The notes: generated from the sequence alone by a model not told the origin. A DNA stretch of 17,631 nt from JAGXLC01 sp046545795 (GCA_046545795.1 JBKGZD010000040.1:1-17631), one strand, 5' to 3'. Shown: positions 1 to 7,309, counted from the stretch's first letter. Translations and numbers: made by a program.

Positions 1-44
1 CTGTCCATTGGGATGCGATTAGATATTAGATATCCGGTGTTTGA

Positions 45-70
45 TACCGGCACAAGCGGGTGCCACGGTA
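45..70. repeat. Imperfect GC-rich hairpin
   Basis: TACC (45-48) and GGCAC (49-53) pair with GTGCC (60-64) and GGTA (67-70). The loop is AAGCGG and there is a two-base bulge (65-66). That gives nine pairs in an otherwise AT-rich genome. There is no T-tract after it, so it does not read as a terminator. Confidence 0.5.
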
Positions 71-74
71 CCAG

Positions 75-118
75 TTGTCATTCGGTTGTCATTCGGTTGT
101 TATTCCTTTGTATTATCC
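75..118. repeat. 11-bp degenerate tandem repeat, four units
   Basis: Two identical units TTGTCATTCGG (75-85, 86-96) are followed by TTGTTATTCCT (97-107) and a more decayed unit TTGTATTATCC (108-118). Every unit starts with TTGT and keeps the 11-base period, roughly one helical turn. No coding frame uses it. It may be a variable-number repeat, but a single sequence cannot show variability. Confidence 0.65.
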
Positions 119-147
119 ACTGGCAGCACCTGAGTTGAATGGGCATA

Positions 148-177
148 GCTGCGTAGCAGCGAAATGTCTATAGAAAA
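148..177 (+). repeat. Short hairpin element, copy 1
   Basis: GCTGC (148-152) and GCAGC (156-160) form a perfect stem around the triloop GTA. The tail that follows (161-177) contains GAAATGT and CTATAGAAAA. The same arrangement, a stem with GTAG followed by GA(A/C)ATGT and ATAG, recurs at 200-224. The two copies differ in stem sequence but match in layout, which suggests a REP-like interspersed repeat family with compensated stems. Confidence 0.55.
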
Positions 178-199
178 TTTGTTTAGCACAATTTTATAA

Positions 200-237
200 A
201 CCCCGGTAGGGGTGACATGTATAGCTATTTCACCTCT
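200..237 (+). repeat. Short hairpin element, copy 2, with alternative pairing
   Basis: ACCCC (200-204) pairs with GGGGT (209-213) around the loop GGTA. The tail GACATGTATAG matches the tail of the element at 148-177. Within this copy AGGGGTGA (208-215) can instead pair with TCACCTCT (230-237) with one G-T wobble. The two folds compete for the same G residues. I regard it as a sibling of the first copy and cannot say whether it is transcribed. Confidence 0.5.
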
Positions 238-327
238 GGTTTTGTCGTTTTAATTAGTCGTGGATATCAAAATTTTATTCCAACGATGACTTTTTGTAAG
301 GGGGGGGAAACTGGAATACTTCCCGGG

Positions 328-756
328 TTATTTTTTCTTTCTGTTTATTTTTCTCAACCATCTGAATGCATAATTTTCCTCTTTAAATGTTTTGACTGGA
401 ACTTTAAATGGATTGGGCATCATTGATGCCATTTCAACGAAGATAGTGTTTTTCAGAATTCTTTCTTTATTCTTTAAAACAATTGCTAGTCCCAGCAATC
501 CTTTATCTTTGCTTAGCAGATTAATTGCTTCATCAGTGTAAAAAAACGGGGTATTCAGACATATGCATATTCCATATTTTTTTAAGCCGGAATTTTCCAT
601 AACTTTTTGAAACTCTTTTATATTTTCTTCTGTTATTTCTATATTGTTTTTTGGTATGAATTTTAAGAGATTAGCTTCCCAAAGCTCAAGTATTCCGGAG
701 CTTAATCTTGCGTTTTTTTTCTCTGATAAAATTTTTAATTCATTGGGGGTAAACAT
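328..756 (-). CDS. Unassigned STAS-like protein
   Basis: This is a 142-residue cytoplasmic-looking protein with no signal peptide or membrane segment. It starts from the ATG at 756. The frame stays open to a TTG at 789, but the ATG has an AGGA just before it and the extra eleven residues look unremarkable. I do not recognise a firm family. The pattern of alternating hydrophobic strands and helices, ending in EENYAFRWLRKI, resembles the small STAS/SpoIIAA-like proteins common in Bacteroidota (DUF7793-type), which typically close with an acidic stretch and a WL motif. Catalytic-looking residues are absent. The C-terminus is strongly basic (RKINRKKK). The gene stands alone, divergent from the acyl-CoA synthetase, with a repeat patch downstream. 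The family assignment is an inference at low certainty; the coding call is stronger. Confidence 0.65.
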   Translation of the reverse strand: MFTPNELKILSEKKNARLSSGILELWEANLLKFIPKNNIEITEENIKEFQKVMENSGLKKYGICICLNTPFFYTDEAINLLSKDKGLLGLAIVLKNKERILKNTIFVEMASMMPNPFKVPVKTFKEENYAFRWLRKINRKKK

Positions 757-1062
757 TCCTGTCAAAATTTTGTCTAAACAATTTAGCAAAAATCGATTAT
801 TTTAACAAATATTTTGAAACTAATATCGTTTATTTTACGTCAAACACTTTGTTAAAGAGCCCGCATTTAATATTAAATATAGCAAAACTTGTGTGTGCGA
901 TTTTCTAAATAAAAAAATGGTTAAAAAAAAGCAATAATAATACATAAAATATCACCATTTTTTATTTGTTTTGCTGAAATTGACTCATCAATAAATTGCA
1001 TCCTCAAACTATTTATTGTGACTGTTTTAAAAAAATAATTTGCTTTAGATAAGGATAAATAA
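757..1062. other. Divergent intergenic region
   Basis: About 300 bases separate the unassigned minus-strand gene from the acyl-CoA synthetase. The stretch is very AT-rich. It holds a perfect 14-bp palindrome ATTTAATATTAAAT (865-878) and, at its right end, a good Shine-Dalgarno AAGGA (1051-1055) seven bases before the synthetase ATG. I could not find a convincing -33/-7 pair for either gene. The minus-strand open frame running from 1274 into this region is a shadow of the synthetase. Confidence 0.5.
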
Positions 1063-2706
1063 ATGAATACAATAGACCAAAAATTAACCCTTCCCTTTCT
1101 GTTTAATGAATCTGTAAGGGAAAACGAGGATAGGCCAGCATTAGGATTTGCAGGTGGAGAATCAAAAAAATATAAAGACCTCAATACTGATGTTCTGGCA
1201 CTTATGTCCATGCTTGAGACATTGAATGTTAAAGCAGGTGACAAGGTGGCTATTCTAAGTGCCAATATGCCCAACTGGGGAGTTGTTTATCTTGCTATTA
1301 CCAGCATGGGTGCGATAGCGGTTCCTGTTTTGCCGGATTTCTCACCTACAGAAATAACTTCAATACTCCAACATTCAGAAACTAAGATAGCGTTTGTTTC
1401 TAAAAAACTAAGACAAAAAATTGATTGTGAGCAAATACAATCTCTGAAAAAGCTTATTGCTGTTGAAGATTTTTCAATTATTTCTGGAGGCCAGGATACA
1501 CAATTTGAAAATGGCACAGAGCCAGTAAAGAATTATGAAGTGAATGAAGAGGATATTGCATCTATCATCTATACGTCAGGGACTACAGGTAAATCCAAAG
1601 GAGTAATGTTGACTCACAAAAACCTGACATACACCGCATTAAAAACCAAGAAGATACAGGATGTAATACCCGGAGACAGGATGTTGTCGATATTGCCCCT
1701 TTCACATACTTATGAAAATACCCTGGGTTTTATTTTGCCTTTAATTAGTGGAGCTGCAGTTTATTATTTAAGCCAGGCTCCCACGCCTTCAGTCTTAATT
1801 CCTGCACTTAAGAAAGTAAAACCTACACTCATGTTGTCGGTGCCTCTTGTAATTGAGAAAATTTACAAAAACAAGGTGCTCCCAACTTTCAAAAAGAATA
1901 AGGCTCTAGAATTACTTTATGCAATCCCAGTTACAAGGAAACTCTTAAACCATGCAGCAGGCTCAAAGTTAAAAGAAACATTTGGGGGAGAACTGAAATT
2001 TTTTGGTATTGGTGGAGCTAAATTGAATAAACATGTAGAGCGGTTTCTTAGAGAGGCAAAATTCCCTTATGCCATTGGATATGGTCTGACTGAAACTTCT
2101 CCATTACTTGCAGGGTGTAATCCTCAATCTACGTTGCTCCAGTCTACCGGAAAAACTCTTGAAGGTGTTGAAGTGAAAATTCATAATCCGGATCCGGCTA
2201 CAGGCGAGGGTGAAATCTGGGCCAGAGGACCAAGCGTAATGAAAGGTTATTACAAGGAGCCTGAACTGACCGCCGAAGTTTTTACCGAAGATGGTTGGTT
2301 TAAAACAGGTGATTTGGGTGTTTTCGATAATCAGAATAATTTATTTATAAAAGGACGGTTAAAGAATATGATTGTCGGAAATTCAGGTGAAAATATATAT
2401 CCGGAGGATATTGAAATGGTTATTAATAATTTCCGGCATGTAGTAGAATCTATTGTTACTGAAAAGAAGGGAAAGATTGTTGCTTTGGTACATTTTAACA
2501 TGGATGAAATTGAGCAAAAGTACCAGGAATTTAAAGGAGAAGTGGCAAATTATTTTGATAATAAGCTTGATGAGTTAAGAAATGAACTACATTCTTATAT
2601 TAACTTCAGAGTAAGTCGTTTTGCCCGTGTTCAGCAAGTTTTTATTCAGAATAAACCTTTTGAAAAGACGCCTACCCAGAAGATAAAGAGATTTTTATAT
2701 AAGTAA
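1063..2706 (+). CDS. Long-chain acyl-CoA synthetase (AMP-forming)
   Basis: This 547-residue adenylate-forming enzyme activates a fatty acid to acyl-AMP and then to acyl-CoA, in the cytoplasm or at the inner face of the membrane. The phosphate-binding loop YTSGTTGKSKG lies at 170-180. YGLTE (340-344) is the adenine/catalytic motif. The ribose-binding aspartate is D417 in WFKTGD. The hinge is around GRLKNMI (431-437), and the C-terminal adenylation lysine is probably K540 in the TPTQKIKR tail. The early LSHTYEN region and the overall layout match the long-chain (FadD/FAA) branch rather than acetyl-CoA synthetase. An AAGGA Shine-Dalgarno seven bases upstream fixes the ATG start. The gene is monocistronic: a hairpin terminator follows within ten bases. 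Chain-length preference cannot be read from sequence. Confidence 0.93.
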   Translation: MNTIDQKLTLPFLFNESVRENEDRPALGFAGGESKKYKDLNTDVLALMSMLETLNVKAGDKVAILSANMPNWGVVYLAITSMGAIAVPVLPDFSPTEITSILQHSETKIAFVSKKLRQKIDCEQIQSLKKLIAVEDFSIISGGQDTQFENGTEPVKNYEVNEEDIASIIYTSGTTGKSKGVMLTHKNLTYTALKTKKIQDVIPGDRMLSILPLSHTYENTLGFILPLISGAAVYYLSQAPTPSVLIPALKKVKPTLMLSVPLVIEKIYKNKVLPTFKKNKALELLYAIPVTRKLLNHAAGSKLKETFGGELKFFGIGGAKLNKHVERFLREAKFPYAIGYGLTETSPLLAGCNPQSTLLQSTGKTLEGVEVKIHNPDPATGEGEIWARGPSVMKGYYKEPELTAEVFTEDGWFKTGDLGVFDNQNNLFIKGRLKNMIVGNSGENIYPEDIEMVINNFRHVVESIVTEKKGKIVALVHFNMDEIEQKYQEFKGEVANYFDNKLDELRNELHSYINFRVSRFARVQQVFIQNKPFEKTPTQKIKRFLYK

Positions 2707-2712
2707 ATTAAC

Positions 2713-2741
2713 AAAAACCCCGGTATTTAGCCGGGGTTTTT
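2713..2741. terminator. Bidirectional rho-independent terminator
   Basis: AAAAACCCCGG (2713-2723) pairs perfectly with CCGGGGTTTTT (2731-2741) around a seven-base loop. T residues follow on the plus strand, and the upstream A run gives a T-tract on the minus strand. It sits between the convergent ends of the acyl-CoA synthetase (stop at 2706) and pyrI (stop at 2762), so it probably serves both. Confidence 0.9.
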
Positions 2742-2761
2742 TGTCTCTGTTTGATGGTTCA

Positions 2762-3229
2762 TTAAAATACTTTCATATCTTCCGGATCTGTTATTTTCTC
2801 GCAATAATGACATTTTAAGGTTACCTTATCTGAATTTTTTGGTTGCACAAAAAATACTGTTTTTACATTGTCATTGTTTGTGATACAGTTTGGATTTCCG
2901 CATTTAGCAATTCCCTTAATTTTTTCCGGAACAGTTACTTTCTTTTTTTCAGTCACTTTGAAATCGTGAATAATGTTTAATTTGGCATGCGGTGCAATCA
3001 AGGCTATTTTATTGATGTCTTCATCTTTGAAATAAACCTCGGATAATTTTATAATTGCTTTAGATCCATGTTTTTTGCTTTCTAAATTGGTTCCAAATGT
3101 TATTTGGTTTTTTATTTTTTCCAATCCTAACATTGAAATAACTTTGAAAAGGTGTTGAGCTGGAACGTGATCAATAACAGTCCCGTTTTTTATAGCGCTT
3201 ACTAATAGTTTATCTTTATTGTCTGTCAT
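2762..3229 (-). CDS. pyrI: Aspartate carbamoyltransferase regulatory chain
   Basis: PyrI binds nucleotide effectors and holds catalytic PyrB trimers together in the ATCase holoenzyme, the first committed step of pyrimidine synthesis. The 155-residue length is normal. The N-terminal allosteric domain keeps D20-H21 in VIDHVPA, matching the Asp19-His20 nucleotide contacts of the E. coli protein, and a lysine near position 61 aligns with E. coli Lys60. The C-terminal zinc domain has four cysteines, C110, C115, C140 and C143, with the expected CX4C and CX2C spacing. It follows pyrB by 14 bases on the same strand, so both are surely cotranscribed. All key residues are present, so an allosteric, dodecameric enzyme of the E. 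coli type is expected. The effector response itself is not predictable. Confidence 0.96.
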   Translation of the reverse strand: MTDNKDKLLVSAIKNGTVIDHVPAQHLFKVISMLGLEKIKNQITFGTNLESKKHGSKAIIKLSEVYFKDEDINKIALIAPHAKLNIIHDFKVTEKKKVTVPEKIKGIAKCGNPNCITNNDNVKTVFFVQPKNSDKVTLKCHYCEKITDPEDMKVF

Positions 3230-3243
3230 ATCTGTTGGATTAT

Positions 3244-4152
3244 TTATTTAAGACCTAAAATTAGTGATATTATTGCCATTCGGGTATAGACGCCGTTAAG
3301 AGCTTGCGGGAAATAATATGATTTTTTGTTATCGTCTACATCTTCATGAATTTCATTCACTCTTGGTAAAGGGTGTAAGATTTTCAGATTGTCTTTGGTA
3401 TTCTCTAACATGCTGTTTCTTAATACGTATGAATTTTTAGTTTTTTCATATTCCATTGGGTCTGAAAATCGTTCTCGTTGTATTCGAGTCATATACACAA
3501 TATCCATATTTTCTATTACTTCATCGAAGTCTGTATATTCTGTGTAATTCAAGCCTAATTCATCCAGGTAAATTTTGTATTCTTCAGGCATCCTGAGCTC
3601 TTCAGGGGAAACAAAGTGGAATGTAGTATTAAACTCTGACAAGGCCATTAGGAGAGAATGTACTGTTCTTCCATACTTCAAATCACCTACCAGGCAGATA
3701 TTCAGGTTTTCCAGGGTGTTTTGTGTTTTCCTTATAGAATACAGATCCAGTAAAGTTTGAGTAGGATGTTGATTGGCTCCGTCTCCTGCATTGATTATGG
3801 GGACATCAGCTACTTCGCTGGCAAATCTTGCACTTCCATCTATTGGATGCCTCATAACAATAAGATCGCAGTAATTATTCACTGTTTTGATTGTGTCTTT
3901 CAGAGATTCCCCTTTCTGGACGCTGGAACTATCCTTGCTGGCGAATCCGATTACTTTACCGCCCAGGCGGTTGATTGCACTTTCGAAACTTAGTCGTGTA
4001 CGGGTTGATGGCTCAAAAAAAAGGGAAGCAATAACCTTCCCTTCTAAAATATTCTGAACAGGTTGCTGTTCAAATTCTTCTGCCACATCCAGTAAGCGAA
4101 TGATTTCTTCTTTCGAATAGTCGTTGATGGAAATTAAGCTTTTGTTTTTCAT
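3244..4152 (-). CDS. pyrB: Aspartate carbamoyltransferase catalytic chain
   Basis: PyrB joins carbamoyl phosphate and aspartate to give N-carbamoyl-aspartate. The 302-residue protein has the carbamoyl-phosphate loop STRTR at 49-53 within FFEPSTRTRLSFES. The 80s loop SVQKGE carries a lysine (K80) that reaches a neighbouring active site. RHP (101-103), HPTQ (129-132) and HPLPR (260-264) are also present, as expected in the family. The order pyrB-pyrI with a 14-base gap forms a classical pyrBI operon. The 97 bases upstream hold no clear leader peptide or attenuator. They do hold an inverted repeat that might be an operator. The operon lies downstream of yigZ on the same strand, so readthrough from the transporter-yigZ unit is possible. 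Confidence 0.97.
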   Translation of the reverse strand: MKNKSLISINDYSKEEIIRLLDVAEEFEQQPVQNILEGKVIASLFFEPSTRTRLSFESAINRLGGKVIGFASKDSSSVQKGESLKDTIKTVNNYCDLIVMRHPIDGSARFASEVADVPIINAGDGANQHPTQTLLDLYSIRKTQNTLENLNICLVGDLKYGRTVHSLLMALSEFNTTFHFVSPEELRMPEEYKIYLDELGLNYTEYTDFDEVIENMDIVYMTRIQRERFSDPMEYEKTKNSYVLRNSMLENTKDNLKILHPLPRVNEIHEDVDDNKKSYYFPQALNGVYTRMAIISLILGLK

Positions 4153-4205
4153 CAGTTAAAAGAATTTTAAATAAAAATACGTACTTACTAAAAAAATATT
4201 GAATG

Positions 4206-4218
4206 TTTGATAATCAAA
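4206..4218. promoter_or_regulatory. Inverted repeat upstream of pyrB
   Basis: TTTGAT and ATCAAA form a perfect inverted repeat with a one-base centre, 54 bases upstream of the pyrB start. On the minus strand its first half supplies a TTTG that could serve as the -33 element. The best following -7-like sequence (TATTTTTT) lies only 16 bases on, which is short for a Bacteroidota promoter. Binding by a regulator is conjecture, and an AT-rich 6+6 repeat can arise by chance. Confidence 0.3.
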
Positions 4219-4249
4219 ATAATAACAATTTATTAACTTTTTTTCTTCA

Positions 4250-4870
4250 TTACATGTATACCGTTTTGTTTGCTTTTGTGATTTTAATTCCCTTTGATTG
4301 TTTTATCCTATTTATTAGGTTTTCCTGGTTTTTTTTCCTGATTCCTAATGTAAATGTGCAATAAGACTGAAAATCTTTATCCAGAATTTTCAGGCTTTCA
4401 TCATGTATTATTTTCATCACTTCGTTCATTCTATCGTAATCAAATTCAATAATAAATATTTCCCCCACAGTTCTTTTTATTATTGTTGTTTTCTTAATGG
4501 CTTCTTCAGCTGCTGTTTTATATGCTCTTATCAGTCCGCTTGTTCCTAGTTTTGTTCCTCCAAAATATCTAACAACAATGATGATTATGTTAGTAAGATT
4601 ATTAGCCAGAATCTGTCCATATATGGGTTTGCCTGCGGTTGAAGAAGGTTCACCATCATCATTCATTCTGAAAATTTCTTTGTTTATGCCCAGCCTGTAA
4701 GCATAGCAATGGTGTCTGGCATTGTGATGTTCAGCCTTAATATTATCAAGTATAGTTTTAATATCCTCTTCTTTTTCTACTGGTTCAGCATATCCAATAA
4801 ATTTGCTTCCTTTTTCTTTATAAAGTCCCTCGCCGGCTTTATTTATGGTTAGAAATTCGTCTTGCTCCAT
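4250..4870 (-). CDS. yigZ: YigZ/IMPACT family protein
   Basis: This 206-residue protein has the two-domain layout of bacterial YigZ, an IMPACT homologue. The N-terminal UPF0029 domain has the family signature HHNARHHCYAYRLG (48-61), DDGEPSSTAGKPI (71-83) and RYFGGTKLGTSGLIRAY (101-117). The C-terminal half (about 140-206) fits the DUF1949 ferredoxin-like domain. The eukaryotic relative IMPACT inhibits the kinase GCN2; the bacterial role is not settled, with ribosome- or nucleic-acid-related functions suggested. It starts 12 bases after the EamA transporter stop, so the two form an operon, and pyrB follows 97 bases further on. The family assignment is secure; the biochemical function is open. 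Confidence 0.93.
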   Translation of the reverse strand: MEQDEFLTINKAGEGLYKEKGSKFIGYAEPVEKEEDIKTILDNIKAEHHNARHHCYAYRLGINKEIFRMNDDGEPSSTAGKPIYGQILANNLTNIIIIVVRYFGGTKLGTSGLIRAYKTAAEEAIKKTTIIKRTVGEIFIIEFDYDRMNEVMKIIHDESLKILDKDFQSYCTFTLGIRKKNQENLINRIKQSKGIKITKANKTVYM

Positions 4871-4882
4871 TCCATGTTTATT

Positions 4883-5767
4883 TTATTGGATATAAGTTAA
4901 AATATAAATTGATATTATTGAGAATATAACGCCTATCCAGTTCATTCGCGTTAATTTTTCTCTGAATACAAGCAATCCTATTATTACGGAAAGACTTACA
5001 ATTCCTATATGATTAACTCCAAACACAATAGAGCCATCCAGAGTCTGGCCGCTGCTTAGTTTATGATTTAAGGCCAGGATAAGAAAATATATTGACCCGT
5101 AATTGCCTAATCCTAATAAAGTTCCCCACATAAGGGTGCGGGGGTATAACATTGTTTTAAAATTATTGTTTCTGATTATATTGGTTACGAGGCCGATTAT
5201 AGCTGCTATCGAAAACAACACTGCTGCAAAAAGTGTAGAAGTACCGTTGTCAATGTATTTATATTGCGCCAGTTTTATGATAGAGTCAATCACTCCCATT
5301 CCGATAAAAAGAATTACCGGGAGATACAGATATTTTGGGTCAAAGTCAATTTTTCTTTTCCTGTAAATGGTAAGAAAAACTGATAAAACAGCAAGAGTAA
5401 TTCCGGAACCTTTCAGCAAGGTAAGATGATCAGTGGGATCATACCAGAGGGAGAAGCTGATGGGAATTATAACCGACATCTTTGAAGCCACAGTAGTGAC
5501 AGCTATTCCTACTTTTTGCGATGATAGTCCAATAACTACAAACCCCATGATGAATAAGACTCCTATTGTAACCGCGTATGGGAACCAGGGAGTTTTATGG
5601 AGAGGAAAAAAATCAGGATTGTAATCGCTTATGGCATATCCCAGGGCAGAAGCTACAATGTAGTTGATGATAATAATATCGAAGTTATTGATTTTGTATT
5701 TGTCAGCGTATTTAAAAATGACAAATAGAGAGGTAGAGCTTAAGATACTAAGAAGTAGGTAGATCAT
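4883..5767 (-). CDS. EamA/DMT-superfamily transporter
   Basis: This is a 294-residue inner-membrane protein with ten predicted membrane helices, near residues 1-19, 28-46, 62-82, 87-108, 117-135, 147-165, 178-198, 211-232, 246-267 and 275-293. The two five-helix halves are the usual EamA duplication. The second half ends with the family-typical VFREKLTRMNWIGVIFSIISI (within 267-287). A short positively charged loop YRKRK (135-139) joins the halves. The substrate is unknown; relatives export amino acids, nucleobases or other metabolites. An AAGG precedes the ATG by a few bases, and a good promoter lies just upstream, inside the end of the dnaA terminator. It is probably cotranscribed with yigZ. 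Confidence 0.9.
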   Translation of the reverse strand: MIYLLLSILSSTSLFVIFKYADKYKINNFDIIIINYIVASALGYAISDYNPDFFPLHKTPWFPYAVTIGVLFIMGFVVIGLSSQKVGIAVTTVASKMSVIIPISFSLWYDPTDHLTLLKGSGITLAVLSVFLTIYRKRKIDFDPKYLYLPVILFIGMGVIDSIIKLAQYKYIDNGTSTLFAAVLFSIAAIIGLVTNIIRNNNFKTMLYPRTLMWGTLLGLGNYGSIYFLILALNHKLSSGQTLDGSIVFGVNHIGIVSLSVIIGLLVFREKLTRMNWIGVIFSIISIYILTYIQ

Positions 5768-5792
5768 TTACCTTTTATAATTTAAAACCGGG

Positions 5793-5823
5793 CAAAAATA
5801 CATTCATTATATTGAAAAAAAAA
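5793..5823 (-). promoter_or_regulatory. Promoter for the EamA transporter-yigZ unit
   Basis: On the minus strand TATTTTTG (plus coordinates 5793-5800) matches the Bacteroidota -7 consensus TAnnTTTG exactly. A TTTT (-33-like, 5820-5823) lies 19 bases upstream. Transcription would begin near 5786, leaving about 20 bases before the ATG at 5767. The -33 element falls in the T-tract of the dnaA terminator. Assignment rests on pattern and position only. Confidence 0.5.
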
Positions 5824-5853
5824 GCAGGTTTTTGTGAAATAAACCTGCTTTTT
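5815..5853 (-). terminator. Rho-independent terminator after dnaA
   Basis: AAAAAGCAGGTTT (5819-5831) pairs perfectly with AAACCTGCTTTTT (5841-5853) around a nine-base loop. On the minus strand the stem is followed by nine T residues (plus-strand A run 5815-5823), a strong terminator for dnaA, which stops at 5882. Confidence 0.88.
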
Positions 5854-5881
5854 CTCATATATCTGTAAATATACATAGTTT

Positions 5882-7309
5882 TTAAATTTTAAGCTTTTTT
5901 TCAATATTTTCTATGGTAACTTTGAATCTTTTGTCTGTATCCATAAGATTATTAACTGTTTTACAGGCATGGAGTACAGTTGCATGGTCTTTCCCTCCAA
6001 TTTGCGATCCTATTGATGCAAGAGATGACTTTGTAAGTGATTTTGAGAAGAACATTGCAATTTGTCTTGCCTGCACAATTTCCCGTTTTCTGGTTTTAGA
6101 ATGGAGTTGTTCCGGGTTAATATTAAAATAATCGCACACTATTTTCTGGATATAATCCACAGAGATTTCTTTTTTAGAATTTTTGACCAGCTTATCTATT
6201 ACATTTCTCGCTAATTCTATTGTAATCTCTTTTTTGTTAAGTGTTGACTGAGCCAGTAGTGAAATCAGTGCACCTTCAAGTTCACGGATATTTACAGTAA
6301 TATTGGAAGCTATATATTCTACTATATCTTCATTTATATCAATTCCGTCGTGATAAATTTTATGCTCCAGGATTTTCATTCGTGTTTCAAAATCAGGTGC
6401 TTGAAGGTCTGCGGATAAACCCCATTTAAAGCGGGAGAGTAATCTTTGCTCAATACCCTGCATTTCAATAGGGGGCTTGTCTGAAGTCAGTATGAGCTGT
6501 TTGCCAGTCTGATGTAAATGGTTGAATATGTGGAAGAATATATCCTGGGTTTTTTCTTTACCTGCCAATTCATGTATATCATCAATGATAAGTACATCAA
6601 TCATTTGATAGAAATGGAGGAAGTCATTTTTGTTATTGTTTCTTATCGATTCGACAAATTGAGTTTGAAATTTATTTGCATTAACATAAAGCACTGTTTT
6701 ATCTGGAAACTTTTCCTTTACTTTAATGCCAATAGCCTGGGACAGGTGCGTTTTTCCCAGTCCGGAATCACCGTAGATGAAGAGAGGGTTAAAAGCTGTA
6801 CCACCGGGTTTATCTGCCACGGCTTCACCTGCAGACCTTGCCAGCCTGTTGCAATCACCTTCTATGAAGTTTAAAAAAGAGTTATCCGGATTGAGTCTTG
6901 GGTCAACATGTAATTTTTTGATACCGGGAATTACAAATGGATTTTTTATGGTGTTTTCTTCTGTTTTTAATGGTACGGATACCGGTTTGTTTTTTAATTC
7001 TGTTTTGTTGTTGGTTGGAAATCTAACCGTATAGGGATTTTGAGCTGTGTTGTTTTCCATTACAACACTGTACTCTAGTTTAGCATTTGTTCCTAGCTCT
7101 TTTTTGATTGTTTTGCGGAGAATATCAATATATTGCTCCTCAAGATATTCATAGAAAAAAGGGCTAGGCACCTGAATGGTTAATACATTATCCTTTATTC
7201 TTAAAGGAACAATGGGTTCAAACCAGGTCCGATAGCTAATTGCCGGAACATTGTCTTTGATAATTTTTAAGCAGCGGTTCCAAACTTCAACATGTCTATT
7301 GTCGTCCAT
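5882..7309 (-). CDS. dnaA: Chromosomal replication initiator DnaA
   Basis: DnaA binds oriC boxes, opens the duplex and helps load the helicase. The 475-residue protein shows all four domains. Domain I spans about 1-85, with the ISYRTWFEPIVPL helix-strand region. A short linker lies around 86-135. The AAA+ core has Walker A GDSGLGKTH (180-188), Walker B VLIIDDIHEL (239-248), the arginine-finger region LLSRFKWGL (291-299) and sensor 2 IRELEGAL (341-348). Domain IV ends with the DNA-binding signature GGKDHATVLHA (438-448). The lysine and alanine in that signature replace the usual arginine and threonine, a variant I associate with Bacteroidota. AAGGA lies ten bases before the ATG. It stands alone without dnaN or recF, as is usual in this phylum, and I see no DnaA-box cluster beside it. 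Confidence 0.98.
   Translation of the reverse strand: MDDNRHVEVWNRCLKIIKDNVPAISYRTWFEPIVPLRIKDNVLTIQVPSPFFYEYLEEQYIDILRKTIKKELGTNAKLEYSVVMENNTAQNPYTVRFPTNNKTELKNKPVSVPLKTEENTIKNPFVIPGIKKLHVDPRLNPDNSFLNFIEGDCNRLARSAGEAVADKPGGTAFNPLFIYGDSGLGKTHLSQAIGIKVKEKFPDKTVLYVNANKFQTQFVESIRNNNKNDFLHFYQMIDVLIIDDIHELAGKEKTQDIFFHIFNHLHQTGKQLILTSDKPPIEMQGIEQRLLSRFKWGLSADLQAPDFETRMKILEHKIYHDGIDINEDIVEYIASNITVNIRELEGALISLLAQSTLNKKEITIELARNVIDKLVKNSKKEISVDYIQKIVCDYFNINPEQLHSKTRKREIVQARQIAMFFSKSLTKSSLASIGSQIGGKDHATVLHACKTVNNLMDTDKRFKVTIENIEKKLKI

Larger units (their letters stand above)
1..327. other. Non-coding repeat-rich intergenic patch
   Basis: I find no supportable gene in these 327 bases. The stretch is richer in G and C than most of the window. 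It contains a 7-bp direct repeat (ATTAGAT twice, 18-31), an imperfect hairpin (45-70), an 11-bp tandem repeat (75-118), two short GTA-loop hairpins followed by a shared ATGT..ATAG tail (148-177 and 200-224), and a run of eight G residues at 300-307. The open reading frame at 217-426 has no recognisable protein features. The patch lies beyond the 3' end of the minus-strand gene that stops at 328, so it could also be that gene's trailer. It looks like an accumulation site for small interspersed repeats rather than a decayed gene. Confidence 0.6.

Noticed and set aside
113..121. TTATCCACT, one mismatch from a DnaA box
   Set aside because: It is a single site overlapping the decayed end of a tandem repeat, almost 7 kb from dnaA, with no partner boxes or unwinding element.
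300..307. Eight-G run as a phase-variation switch
   Set aside because: It lies beyond the stop of the nearest gene and near no recognisable promoter.
217..426. 69-residue open frame in the left patch
   Set aside because: Composition is unlike a protein, it overlaps hairpin elements and runs antisense into the 3' end of the gene at 328-756.
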